Virus record (IMG/VR): IMGVR_UViG_3300020473_000088
Span: 1-31,101 of that record
From: a virus
Length of the DNA stretch: 31,101 bases
Direction: 5' to 3' (one strand)
Shown: in pieces, positions 7,845-16,611 of the stretch
Numbering within the stretch: position 1 is the stretch's first letter
Layout of the letters: each line of letters opens with the position of its first letter
Position numbers and translations under genes: made by a program
The notes under the pieces: generated by a model
What the model was told of the DNA's origin: nothing
What the model saw: only the letters and a program-made list of their open reading frames with translations
The model's database searches: none

Positions 7845-10800
7845 TTAGATTGATCCGCCTGCATTTGTTACCTCGAAGTCAAGAGCAATAAACTCTACGC
7901 TTCTTGTAGGCTGCAAGAATATCTTTCCTCTAATTGTGTTATTTTCAATATCTGCCTGTGTGGTGGTAGTTGTATCTATAACTACCTTGTATCTATCAAC
8001 TCCGCTTTGCTCTTGTATAGCTTGTAATATTGGGTTTACTAGAGCACTAAACTTCTCGAGCGTTGACTGTCTGTTTGGTTCGAAAAGTATAAGATTTGCA
8101 ACAGACCGTACACTTCTTCTAATTTCCAAAAGAAGCCTTCTAACATTAACTCTATCAAGTGCTGATGATGCTGCAAGCAGTGTCTTCTGGCCGAAGACAA
8201 CCAGACCCGTACCTGGAAAGTCTGTTAGCGGATTTATATCTGCGTCGTAAAGATCGTCTAGGTTTTGCCTATTGACCTCAACTGCAGCACGCTGTGCATT
8301 TCTCAGCGCCCCTCGAGCGAAGCCTGCTGGAGCAAACCATGGGTGACCTACTGAATCATTCAATGCGAATGCACCGAGTGTGACAACTGATGGTGGGACC
8401 TGTACGTTAGTTAAGGTCATGGGGTCTTGAACGATAACATCTGGGAAGTAGGCTGCAGCAAATGATGTGTCAAGCGCTCTGTTTAAGAAGTCAGAAACTG
8501 TATTTGAAACACTTACGTTTTGTGCTGACCCAGTCACAACTGTGTTGAGTGTGTCTCTCTCTTCAATATCCATAATATACATGGTATCAAATCTATTCTC
8601 GACTGCTGTTATTGCAAAATCTGTGATACCTGTCTCTCTCATTCCGGGTATCGCTAGAAGTTTCATTGAGACGTCTGTGGTGTTGCCCATTATATCAATA
8701 GCTTTTCTAAATGATCCTACGGTAGAGCCTTTTACTCCACCTTGATTGGTCTCATCATCCATCTCTCTGGCTGCTGCAGTGTTGTTAAGCTTGGTCTTAT
8801 CTTTGTCAAATATGTTGACACCATCAAAGCCGCCCTGGAGGAAGAAACTAAACTTCGCATAATTTCTATTGGCACTGTGCTTAAGGTCGTCAACCTTAAA
8901 TGCCCGGGTCTTTCCAGTACTGCTATCATCTGGTGTAATGTTGCCTTTTCTTACGTAGGATGCTGAAGACCATTCAAGGACATCAGCAAGACCGTCGGAT
9001 CCAGTTCTAACCCTTACATTCTCAAGTGTGAATTTGTTATTATTAAACCTATCACAATCTAAAATTGTTCCACCAACATCAGCGACGCCAGCATTGTTTC
9101 CAACAGAAACGTCTTGTGATGAGCCTTCAAATCTCGGGAAATATTTAGCATAAGATTTAATCGTAGGCTCAGGAAGTGCAATCTTGTTAGGCTCAGTTGG
9201 ACTTTCTTTCCTGTCAAACTGAATCCCCCAGTAGAACATTGATTTTGCTCTTTTTGTCACGCCTGTCCCAAGCGTTATATTCTCTCTGAATGGAACTGGT
9301 GGCTCGTTTGTATTTTGTATCCAGTCACTTCCGGTTACCCAGGCATCAGACGCCATACGACCATCACCTGTTGAACCTAGCTGATGTCGGATTCCAACAA
9401 GCTGACCAGACCCTGATGTTACAAGGTGATACGGTCCGCGGAAACCCATTGGCAATGCTGTATCAGGCACCTCGCTAGACGCAAGTGCTTCTGACATTTC
9501 AATTCTTATGCGTGTAGATCTATTTGGATGATCACCTTCAACAACCAGCTTTTGGGATCCTGTATTTTGATCGAAGTCAAAGAATATTCTCTGATCACCT
9601 ATGACTCTAGCTACAAACCTCTCGGAATTAGGATCTAAGCTACACCCTCTAAATGCCTCGAGCACAACAGGCTGTTCATCACTATCTCCAAATTCCCTGA
9701 CTATGACATCAAAAGATCCAAACTTATCTACTGTCGAGCTTGATTTCTTGATATTCTCTATTGATATCTTGTACTCAGTTGTAGGGCCAGCACCGTCTGA
9801 CAACGTGAGAACTCTAAAGAGTTCATAAGGTACACCACCGAAATTTTGTGTGAAGACAAAGGGAGAAAATGCTGTTGCAAACCTATCTTGAAAGTTTTCG
9901 TAATTAGGCTTAGTTGCAGTTCCTGCGTTGTACCCGGCGGAGCCTGACGTTACAAATACTACATCTTCTGCATCTGCGTTCTCTGATGGTGGAATAACAC
10001 CCGATCCCGTTGCAACTGCAAGTGCTGGATGAATATCATAGTGTGTGTATAGAACATGACCTTCCTCTTCAATCTTAAGAGGGTCTGTATTGAATACATT
10101 TGCAAAGTAGTTTTGTGCTCTAGTGTCCATAGAAGCAGTAAGGACTCGCTTCGTTGAGCTAAGTCCTTTATGGCCGTTGAGATACATGATAAACTCTTGA
10201 TTTATCATCTTCATTGAGCCGGTTGTTCCACCCCTAATAGTGTTGCTATTTGGATTTCCTATGGTTGCAGCAGTAGGGGGAACAGAGCTAAACTTTCCTG
10301 ATGCTGGACATTTATTTCCAGAGAGTGTTAGGGCAACACCACTTGCTGCCATGACGATTCCTCGCAAGATTGGAACAGATGCCGTTCGGTCACCACCGGT
10401 AAAAGATACTGACCCGAGAGGCGTTCCCATATTTACGTCAGTTACGTTTATTGCATTTCCAGCAGTACCAGGTTCGGCTGCTGTTATGGTGACGCTCGTA
10501 GAAGGCGACCCAATCGCTGCACTAACTCCGGCTACGCCGTTAGCGGCTGTTCCTGCTGTGTCACTGCGATATCTTACTTTTGTTTCGTCTCCACCAGAGC
10601 CATTAATTGCCAAAATAAGATTTGAAGCTGAATCAGCATCAGATGATTCTTTTTTAATGTGAATTAAGTTTGTTGGAGATGCACCTGGGTCACTCATCGT
10701 GTCTACAAATCTTAAGGTGAGCGTTACTCCAGCGCCGCCAATCCCTGCGGGTACAGTTAATTGAAATTCGTCTAGATCACCTACGGAGGCACATTTAATA

Positions 10801-11309
10801 GCATTTGCTGCTGATGCTTTAACGTTGGGTCCAGGCGATTGTATTCCCGCTTCACTGAATATTGAGCTTCCATTTGACTCTGACATGAAACAGCCTAGAA
10901 CATACGTTCTTCCCTGGACACCTTCAGCATTAGCATTTGGATTAACACCCACAAACCCAGATGCCTGGACTTGCTTTGCACCAACAACAAACCCTGCATT
11001 TGTTACACGACCTGTATTAGAGTCTCTTTTTTTACCGTCTCCGCAGCCAAGCACCCTTAGGTATGTGCATGATCCTGCATTCTGGAGCCACTCGTTTACA
11101 GCAAGCGGTCCAAACTTTTCTCCATCAGAGCCACCAAAAGTTGCAACAAAGTCAGCAAAGCTTCCAATTGTTACCGGAACAAAAGCGGGTCCGTCGTTTG
11201 CTGTACCAATTATTCCCGCCGGGACACCAACGGGGGTGGATCCCCGAGGTCCAGACGTGTCTATCTCTCTGCTGCTTACTCCGGCGCTACGAAATGTAAG
11301 TTCAGGCAT
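7845..11309 (-). CDS. gp18: Tail sheath protein, copy 2 (T4 gp18 family, 1154 aa)
   Basis: The N-terminus (FRSAGVSSREIDTS, VGVPAGIIGTANDGPAFVPV) and the last 200 residues (SVGHPWFAPAGFARGAL, VVFGQKTL, RVNVRRLLLEIRRSV, TRSVEFIALDFEVT) are typical of contractile-tail sheaths. The C-terminal block holds the handshake strands that link subunits into the contractile lattice. At 1154 residues it is far longer than T4 gp18 (659 aa); the excess lies in the middle and N-terminal third, including a Ser/Thr/Gly-rich beta domain near residues 180-310 with the pattern AEPGTAGNAINVTD, likely surface-exposed. It starts with ATG at 11309 behind GGGAG, 38 bases after the first sheath gene. The two copies are clear paralogs at both ends but diverge in the middle. 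It may form part of a mixed sheath or a specialised section of it. Confidence 0.88.
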   Translation of the reverse strand: MPELTFRSAGVSSREIDTSGPRGSTPVGVPAGIIGTANDGPAFVPVTIGSFADFVATFGGSDGEKFGPLAVNEWLQNAGSCTYLRVLGCGDGKKRDSNTGRVTNAGFVVGAKQVQASGFVGVNPNANAEGVQGRTYVLGCFMSESNGSSIFSEAGIQSPGPNVKASAANAIKCASVGDLDEFQLTVPAGIGGAGVTLTLRFVDTMSDPGASPTNLIHIKKESSDADSASNLILAINGSGGDETKVRYRSDTAGTAANGVAGVSAAIGSPSTSVTITAAEPGTAGNAINVTDVNMGTPLGSVSFTGGDRTASVPILRGIVMAASGVALTLSGNKCPASGKFSSVPPTAATIGNPNSNTIRGGTTGSMKMINQEFIMYLNGHKGLSSTKRVLTASMDTRAQNYFANVFNTDPLKIEEEGHVLYTHYDIHPALAVATGSGVIPPSENADAEDVVFVTSGSAGYNAGTATKPNYENFQDRFATAFSPFVFTQNFGGVPYELFRVLTLSDGAGPTTEYKISIENIKKSSSTVDKFGSFDVIVREFGDSDEQPVVLEAFRGCSLDPNSERFVARVIGDQRIFFDFDQNTGSQKLVVEGDHPNRSTRIRIEMSEALASSEVPDTALPMGFRGPYHLVTSGSGQLVGIRHQLGSTGDGRMASDAWVTGSDWIQNTNEPPVPFRENITLGTGVTKRAKSMFYWGIQFDRKESPTEPNKIALPEPTIKSYAKYFPRFEGSSQDVSVGNNAGVADVGGTILDCDRFNNNKFTLENVRVRTGSDGLADVLEWSSASYVRKGNITPDDSSTGKTRAFKVDDLKHSANRNYAKFSFFLQGGFDGVNIFDKDKTKLNNTAAAREMDDETNQGGVKGSTVGSFRKAIDIMGNTTDVSMKLLAIPGMRETGITDFAITAVENRFDTMYIMDIEERDTLNTVVTGSAQNVSVSNTVSDFLNRALDTSFAAAYFPDVIVQDPMTLTNVQVPPSVVTLGAFALNDSVGHPWFAPAGFARGALRNAQRAAVEVNRQNLDDLYDADINPLTDFPGTGLVVFGQKTLLAASSALDRVNVRRLLLEIRRSVRSVANLILFEPNRQSTLEKFSALVNPILQAIQEQSGVDRYKVVIDTTTTTQADIENNTIRGKIFLQPTRSVEFIALDFEVTNAGGSI

Positions 11310-11347
11310 TATCTAAATCTCCCAAGTTCTTCTTTATTAAATATACT

Positions 11348-14300
11348 TTAGTCAAAGCTTACACCCGATGTTGTTATAATAAAGTCAATTGCTATAAATT
11401 CAACTGCTCTTGTGGGCACCAAGACTATTCGACCGTTTAGCCTATTAGACTCAACGTCTTCCTGTGTGTTATTGGTGTTATCCATGACGACACGGAATTG
11501 GTCAACACCCTGTTGATTCTGGATAAGAGCCAGCTGGGGTGTCACCTGAGATATGAATCTTGCTCTAGTTTGCGGTGTATTTTGCTCGAACAAGATTGTG
11601 TTAGCTATATCTCCAACTATTCTCTTTACCTCTAGTAACATTCGCCTAACATTCACTCTATCCAGTGAGCTTCTAGCTTGCTGAAGTGTCTTCTGGCCGA
11701 ATATTACAAATCCCGCACCTGGGAATGATGCTATAGGGTTAATCCTTGCATCGTATAAGTTGTCTCTATCACCGGCAGTAAGTCTTGACTGCGTGTTGAC
11801 AACATTTGCCAAAGAAGCTCTGTTAAATCCTGCAGGGGCGAACCACGGATATGAGACAGAGTCATTAAATCCAAGTGCTCCAAGTGCTGTTACTGATGCA
11901 GGGACTTTCACAGGATTTCCTGTTGAATCATCTATGATAGAAACATCTGGGAAGTATGTGGCAGCATAGTTTGTATTAAGTGCTCTGGACTCAAATTGTG
12001 ATATTGTCTTTGATACTGCGGGCTTCTTCTTACTATCAAGATATATTCTATTATTGTCTGAGTCATAGTTTGCTATGTCTAGCAGGTAGATGGCCTGGCC
12101 GAAGGCCTCTATTCGATCTATAACATAGTCAGTAACAAAGCTGTCTCTTATCCCCGGGATGGCAAAGATGTTAATCCTTGTTGTCATCTCATCTGTCATG
12201 ATCTCTGCAGCGGCTCTATATGAAGCTATAATATTATTGAACTTACCTGTCCCTATCTTCATATCTCCGCTGAGACCTATATCTAGTGCTGTGTTAGCAG
12301 CCGGGCTTTCAAGGCTAGCCTTTCCGCCCGTATCACTTGTGGACGATAGGTCATTCATCCTTGACATATCCAAGTCTAGAATATTTAGACCGTCAAATCC
12401 GCCGTAAAAGATATTTGTGAATTTAGCATAATCGGTAAACCTATTAAACTCAACAGAAGATGTTAAAGAAAGCAAGGAGCCGAAAGTCACTCTCTTGATT
12501 TGGTTAGCTGTTGGATCTGAAACAGTGTAGTCGTTAGGATCCCATGCTCTGTTTCTAAGATATGCTGTTTCCAATATGTGTTCTGCAGCAGTTCCTGTCA
12601 AGTGAGCATCAACTGTCTTTCCGAGAGAGCTCCCTGATTTTATTGTCATACCCAGCGCAACTCTACAGAGAGTAAACTTGTTATTGTTAAAATTGTCAGC
12701 TCCTGACCCAGTTGTGAAAAGATCGAGCTTTTGAATACCGAGCATTTTCGTATAAGTCGTTAACAATGGGTTAATCTCAGAAGAGGCATTTGCATTTAGA
12801 ATGGCGCCTGCCAGTGTTCCTGTCCTAGGAACTCTTGTCACCTTGATACCCCAATAGTATCTTCCATCTACAGTTTCACTACTACCGGGGGTACCGACCA
12901 TGGTAGCATCACTAAATGTGACATTACCTCTTGTCTGCTTGAAGAGGAAAGGAACAGGTGGGACTATTGAACCGGTGAGTGTACCCTTGTCAAGATAGCC
13001 TACATTAGGCCCTTCATCTACACCTCCAAGAGGTGCTGCTAGCCTGGCAGGTGTCATGCTACCAAGGCCGCGACCTCCCATAGAGGCGCTTAGAGGGGCA
13101 GCAGAGGCAGCCTTAGTAGCTGTTGTACTCCAGCTGATGGCCGAGTCGGTCAGCTTATCATTTGTCTTCAGGGAAGGCAAACCTCTAAATCCAAAAGGAA
13201 GCGCGTCTCCAGGAATGTCTCTATTCTCTACAGCTGGGTTCATAACAATTCGAACTCTCTGCGAAACGTTAGCGTATTTTCCAGATGAAACAAATCTTCT
13301 CTCTGAGGCGCTGGTTGCATCAAAGTTGAATGTTACCTTTAAATCTCCGATCTTCTTTGCAACATAGCCATCATCGCTAGGGTCAAGCGAGCATTGATGA
13401 TACTGCTCTAGTATTTCAGGATTAGTGTCAGAATCGTGAAAAGTTCTTACAAGAACCGTAAATGTTCCAAACGGATTAGACTTATCTGTAGATTTCCTTA
13501 TATTTGAGATTGATACCTTGTACTTAGCGCTTACGTTAGCTCCGTCTGATATAGTTTCAAAATGGAATAAATCATATTCACGGGAACCGTAAGGTTGAGA
13601 GATAAAAGGTGTTGTCTGAGCGTTGCTGTATCTTGTATCAAATCTACCATACGCATCTCTAAACGCTAGGGACGCAATACCTGCATTAGATGATGTTTTT
13701 GACGATCCTGAAAGAATAGCAATTGTACCTGACATGACTCCCGGGTGAGTTGTTGCAACTTCGTCCTCTACGGCAAAATCTGCGTAAAGAAGATGTTGCT
13801 CTCTTTCAAATAGTGCAGGATCTGTATTTAAGATCTTAGATATATAGTTGTCACTTGAAGGATCGAGTGAAGCAGTATAAATTCTAATACCTACGTGACC
13901 TTCATCATTAAAACTTTGCTTTCCTGCTGAGTTTGCGCTGGTTGAAAGAACAAGCTTAAACTCATTAAGATTAAGTGGTGCACCGCGCCTGCCTAGCGGA
14001 TAGGCACATATACTTCCCGTAGGTTGAATGAAGTTTGCTGTGGCATTGAGTGCCCCTTTGATATTGGGAACCAAGCCAAAGCAGGAGCCTGTAGGTGTGA
14101 AAAGCATAGCCCGAACTAGATTTAGATGCTTGCCGTTACTCCGGTTCCCATCTGTAAAGCTATTATTATCTGCAAATATGGGATAACCAGTTGCAGATCC
14201 TGTCCGTATTGTACCTGACATGTAGTGCTGAGCACATATAAACTGAACGGCTCCGTTGTGACCTATGCTATTTTTAACGTTGCTTGTAGTACCTTTAATA

Positions 14301-14635
14301 ATAAAACCAGCATTTTTGACAGTTCCCGCAGTCATCGTCACTGCTATGTCACCAGCTGTATCATTAGCACCAGCACCGAGCACTCTCAAGAATGTAACTG
14401 CTGTTCTATTTTTGAGAAACTCATTGACTGCGTAGGGACCCGCCATGGTTGGATCTAAATCACCAAACCTTGCTTTGAAATCTGAAAAAGACCCGAGGGT
14501 AACAGGAATAAACGCTGGACCCATTTCTGAAGTTCCAACTACTCCAGCAGGAACCCCTACGACTTCCTGCTCTCTTTGAGACAGATCAATCTCTCTCTCA
14601 AAAAACCCTGGCGATCTGAAAACCTGTTCGGCCAT
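11348..14635 (-). CDS. gp18: Tail sheath protein, copy 1 (T4 gp18 family, 1095 aa)
   Basis: It shares the sheath signature with its downstream neighbour: an N-terminal block with VGVPAGVVGTSEMGPAFIPV and GPYAVNEFLKN, and a C-terminal block with VSYPWFAPAGFNRASLAN, VIFGQKTLQQARSSLDRVNV and a final strand region TRAVEFIAIDFIIT. In the virion the family encloses the tube and shortens on contraction. An in-frame TTG at 14638 precedes ATG at 14635; I choose the ATG because AAGGAG lies at good spacing. The middle of the protein carries large variable beta-rich insertions, explaining a length well above the 659 residues of T4 gp18. It follows the tail-completion gene, so neck, completion, sheath and tube genes run in one block. 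Which copy forms the bulk of the sheath cannot be told from sequence. Confidence 0.9.
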   Translation of the reverse strand: MAEQVFRSPGFFEREIDLSQREQEVVGVPAGVVGTSEMGPAFIPVTLGSFSDFKARFGDLDPTMAGPYAVNEFLKNRTAVTFLRVLGAGANDTAGDIAVTMTAGTVKNAGFIIKGTTSNVKNSIGHNGAVQFICAQHYMSGTIRTGSATGYPIFADNNSFTDGNRSNGKHLNLVRAMLFTPTGSCFGLVPNIKGALNATANFIQPTGSICAYPLGRRGAPLNLNEFKLVLSTSANSAGKQSFNDEGHVGIRIYTASLDPSSDNYISKILNTDPALFEREQHLLYADFAVEDEVATTHPGVMSGTIAILSGSSKTSSNAGIASLAFRDAYGRFDTRYSNAQTTPFISQPYGSREYDLFHFETISDGANVSAKYKVSISNIRKSTDKSNPFGTFTVLVRTFHDSDTNPEILEQYHQCSLDPSDDGYVAKKIGDLKVTFNFDATSASERRFVSSGKYANVSQRVRIVMNPAVENRDIPGDALPFGFRGLPSLKTNDKLTDSAISWSTTATKAASAAPLSASMGGRGLGSMTPARLAAPLGGVDEGPNVGYLDKGTLTGSIVPPVPFLFKQTRGNVTFSDATMVGTPGSSETVDGRYYWGIKVTRVPRTGTLAGAILNANASSEINPLLTTYTKMLGIQKLDLFTTGSGADNFNNNKFTLCRVALGMTIKSGSSLGKTVDAHLTGTAAEHILETAYLRNRAWDPNDYTVSDPTANQIKRVTFGSLLSLTSSVEFNRFTDYAKFTNIFYGGFDGLNILDLDMSRMNDLSSTSDTGGKASLESPAANTALDIGLSGDMKIGTGKFNNIIASYRAAAEIMTDEMTTRINIFAIPGIRDSFVTDYVIDRIEAFGQAIYLLDIANYDSDNNRIYLDSKKKPAVSKTISQFESRALNTNYAATYFPDVSIIDDSTGNPVKVPASVTALGALGFNDSVSYPWFAPAGFNRASLANVVNTQSRLTAGDRDNLYDARINPIASFPGAGFVIFGQKTLQQARSSLDRVNVRRMLLEVKRIVGDIANTILFEQNTPQTRARFISQVTPQLALIQNQQGVDQFRVVMDNTNNTQEDVESNRLNGRIVLVPTRAVEFIAIDFIITTSGVSFD

Positions 14636-14695
14636 CAACCAATCTCCTTAAAATGCTTATTTTCACTTATAATTATCAACCAACTATCCAATTGT

Positions 14696-15925
14696 CTAAT
14701 CTTGTATGTCATCATTTTGTGTTTCTAAGTTTACAACTATATTTGCACTGGCTACAGTCTCACCAGAACGCTGCAATCTCGTCCTAACGCGCGAAAAAGA
14801 AGTACTTTTCTCTCCAGTAAAAGGATTTTCAATAACTGAAAATAGTTCTGTACCCGTCTGACCCCTGTGAAGAGGTTCGTTACCGTTTTTATTCATATCC
14901 TCGATGTCAGAAAGAATGAATCTTTTTGTCCTCTCTTCACCACCAATCTCTTCACCGGTCGCTTCAGATCGAGATGGACTACCGGCATGTGTAGATATCT
15001 GCTTTATTCCAAACTCGATATGCGGTGCTGTGTAGTATCTTCTGTAAGGTAAAGGCATACCTGGATTTCTTGGTGCAAGTATGAAACCCGGTACTTGAAC
15101 AGAAAATGAGTACCGTATAATTCTTTCATCTGAACTAAAATCGTTAAAGTTATTTTCAGGAGAAAACTCTCCTTTAAACATTGCCACAAACTCATATCCA
15201 GCATCTGTTTTTATGCTAAAACCTTTTTCCTGTCCGTCAAATTGAGAAACTAAAGATTCAAGAAGCTGATTCATATGAACCGTATACTGAGTCCAAAAAG
15301 TAACTTCATAATTAGCTAATATGAATTTAGGATATGGAACTTGAATTACTTCAAATATATTTTGTCCGATATCAGGACGAAGAAGCTTTCCACTTGGATC
15401 GTCTCTAAATGATAGATTATTACCGTTTCTTCTTGATGCTACAGTCCCGGGTAAGTTTCTATTTCCGGGAAAAATATCGCTAGCACTGAAGTTTTTTCTA
15501 TTTGCAACATTGTCCTGATTTTTTAGCCTCAATTTATTTACTAGATTCTGATAATTTCTATCTTTTTTGCTTAGTTTTCTTCTAATAATATAGCCGTCTT
15601 GATCTCTGTTTGCAATAGCTGATCCTACTCCCTGCAGAGCAGCATCAAAATTAATAGAATTTCTCTTAACTGCTATGATTGGCAAGATAAGCGCGTTGTT
15701 TCTATCTCTTATTGGGGGTTCACGCCTGTTTAGAGCAAACCTCTCTCCAGTTGAAAATACAACTGGCACCTTTTTAGGAACATTATTAACGTCAATAGAA
15801 AACGCTAGTCTTCGATCAAAGAGGTAGAAAAGAGCCCGGTCAATATCTTCAATTCCACATGGGGGAATATAAAAATCTTCGGGGATATTAGTACCTTCCC
15901 ATGGATTTGATACACCGCTTGACAT
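14696..15925 (-). CDS. Probable tail completion / sheath-stabiliser protein (gp15-like)
   Basis: The product is about 409 residues. I start at ATG 15925, which has AGGAG six bases upstream, rather than the in-frame GTG at 15940. An N-terminal domain (DIDRALFYLFDRRLAFSID, then PVVFSTGERFALNRR and ALILPIIAVKR) and a C-terminal beta-rich domain (QVPYPKFILANYEVTFWTQY, YSFSVQVPGFILAP) resemble, from memory, gp15/gp3-type tail terminator or sheath-stabiliser proteins of T4-like cyanophages. T4 gp15 forms a hexamer capping the sheath and tube and docking to the neck. The low-complexity linker between the two domains is basic and Asn-rich. Position between the gp14-like neck gene and sheath matches 13-14-15-sheath order. 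T4 gp15 is only 272 residues, so the extra domain is notable. Assignment is by position plus partial similarity. Confidence 0.6.
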   Translation of the reverse strand: MSSGVSNPWEGTNIPEDFYIPPCGIEDIDRALFYLFDRRLAFSIDVNNVPKKVPVVFSTGERFALNRREPPIRDRNNALILPIIAVKRNSINFDAALQGVGSAIANRDQDGYIIRRKLSKKDRNYQNLVNKLRLKNQDNVANRKNFSASDIFPGNRNLPGTVASRRNGNNLSFRDDPSGKLLRPDIGQNIFEVIQVPYPKFILANYEVTFWTQYTVHMNQLLESLVSQFDGQEKGFSIKTDAGYEFVAMFKGEFSPENNFNDFSSDERIIRYSFSVQVPGFILAPRNPGMPLPYRRYYTAPHIEFGIKQISTHAGSPSRSEATGEEIGGEERTKRFILSDIEDMNKNGNEPLHRGQTGTELFSVIENPFTGEKSTSFSRVRTRLQRSGETVASANIVVNLETQNDDIQD

Positions 15926-15933
15926 CTTAACTC

Positions 15934-16608
15934 CTAACACTCATCATAAAAAGCTGATTTACCGTGACCGAGCTGCGTAGACGCGCCCTTTGGCGAGACT
16001 TGTTTTGGGCCAGTAATTGGAGGAGAAAGTGTTCCGTTCTGACGCATAGAGCGAACATCTCCTGTAATACCTTCTTGATTCTCTGTAAAACCTCTCTGCT
16101 GAACAAACGTCTCTTGGACTGCTTGCGGATCACTGAAGTCCTCTCCATACGGTCCAAAGACCTTGGCAACAAATAAACCTTTTCTTGCCTGCCGGCCTAT
16201 TAGGGTAGTAAACCCTAGGTGCTCAATTTGGCCATATATTGTAGAGGTATCAGGAGCTTGAATTACCTCAAAGAATACCGTACCATAGCTAAAGAAATCT
16301 CCCTCTTGAACGTCAATTTGCTTGTCTAGCAAGTCTCTCTTTTGGACATACACCTCTATTGTGAAAAACTCTTCAAATCCAAACTGGTTTGCTCTGATTT
16401 CTTGAGGCTGATATTGGACAACTGCGTCTAGATTTATTGGATTCTCGAAAACTTTCTCAGGTGCTTCTTCGTAGATATCGTGAACTTTAGATTTAATATG
16501 AGAGATTGGAAAATAGTATACCTTTTGACCAATGACATCTTTGACAATCTCTTTGCCTATATCATTGATAAAGTTAATTTCTCTATTTGTGATAAATAGT
16601 CTTGCCAT
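15934..16608 (-). CDS. gp14: Neck protein (T4 gp14-like)
   Basis: This 224-residue product has an N-terminal helix (INFINDIGKEIVKDVIGQKV) followed by the head-tail connector-like pattern VYYFPISHIKSKVHDIYEEA, then a beta-rich core (FFTIEVYVQKRDLLDKQIDV, GDFFSYGTVFFEVIQA, TTLIGRQARKG). This pattern of a Y-x-P motif, an EEAPEKVF-type acidic stretch and a gp14-like 'EGDFFSYG' segment is typical of neck protein gp14 of T4-like phages as I recall it; T4 gp14 is 256 residues. Gp13 and gp14 form the neck that seals the packaged head and accepts the tail. The C-terminal 50 residues are Gln/Gly/Ser-rich and look disordered. The ATG at 16608 lies three bases after the upstream gene's stop, so coupling is likely; the ribosome binding site is weak. 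Confidence 0.68.
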   Translation of the reverse strand: MARLFITNREINFINDIGKEIVKDVIGQKVYYFPISHIKSKVHDIYEEAPEKVFENPINLDAVVQYQPQEIRANQFGFEEFFTIEVYVQKRDLLDKQIDVQEGDFFSYGTVFFEVIQAPDTSTIYGQIEHLGFTTLIGRQARKGLFVAKVFGPYGEDFSDPQAVQETFVQQRGFTENQEGITGDVRSMRQNGTLSPPITGPKQVSPKGASTQLGHGKSAFYDEC

Positions 16609-16611
16609 CTA

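Noticed and set aside
10825-11316. A 163-residue plus-strand open frame at the start of the second sheath gene
   Set aside because: Antisense of a well-supported sheath N-terminus, with no start context or recognisable protein features.
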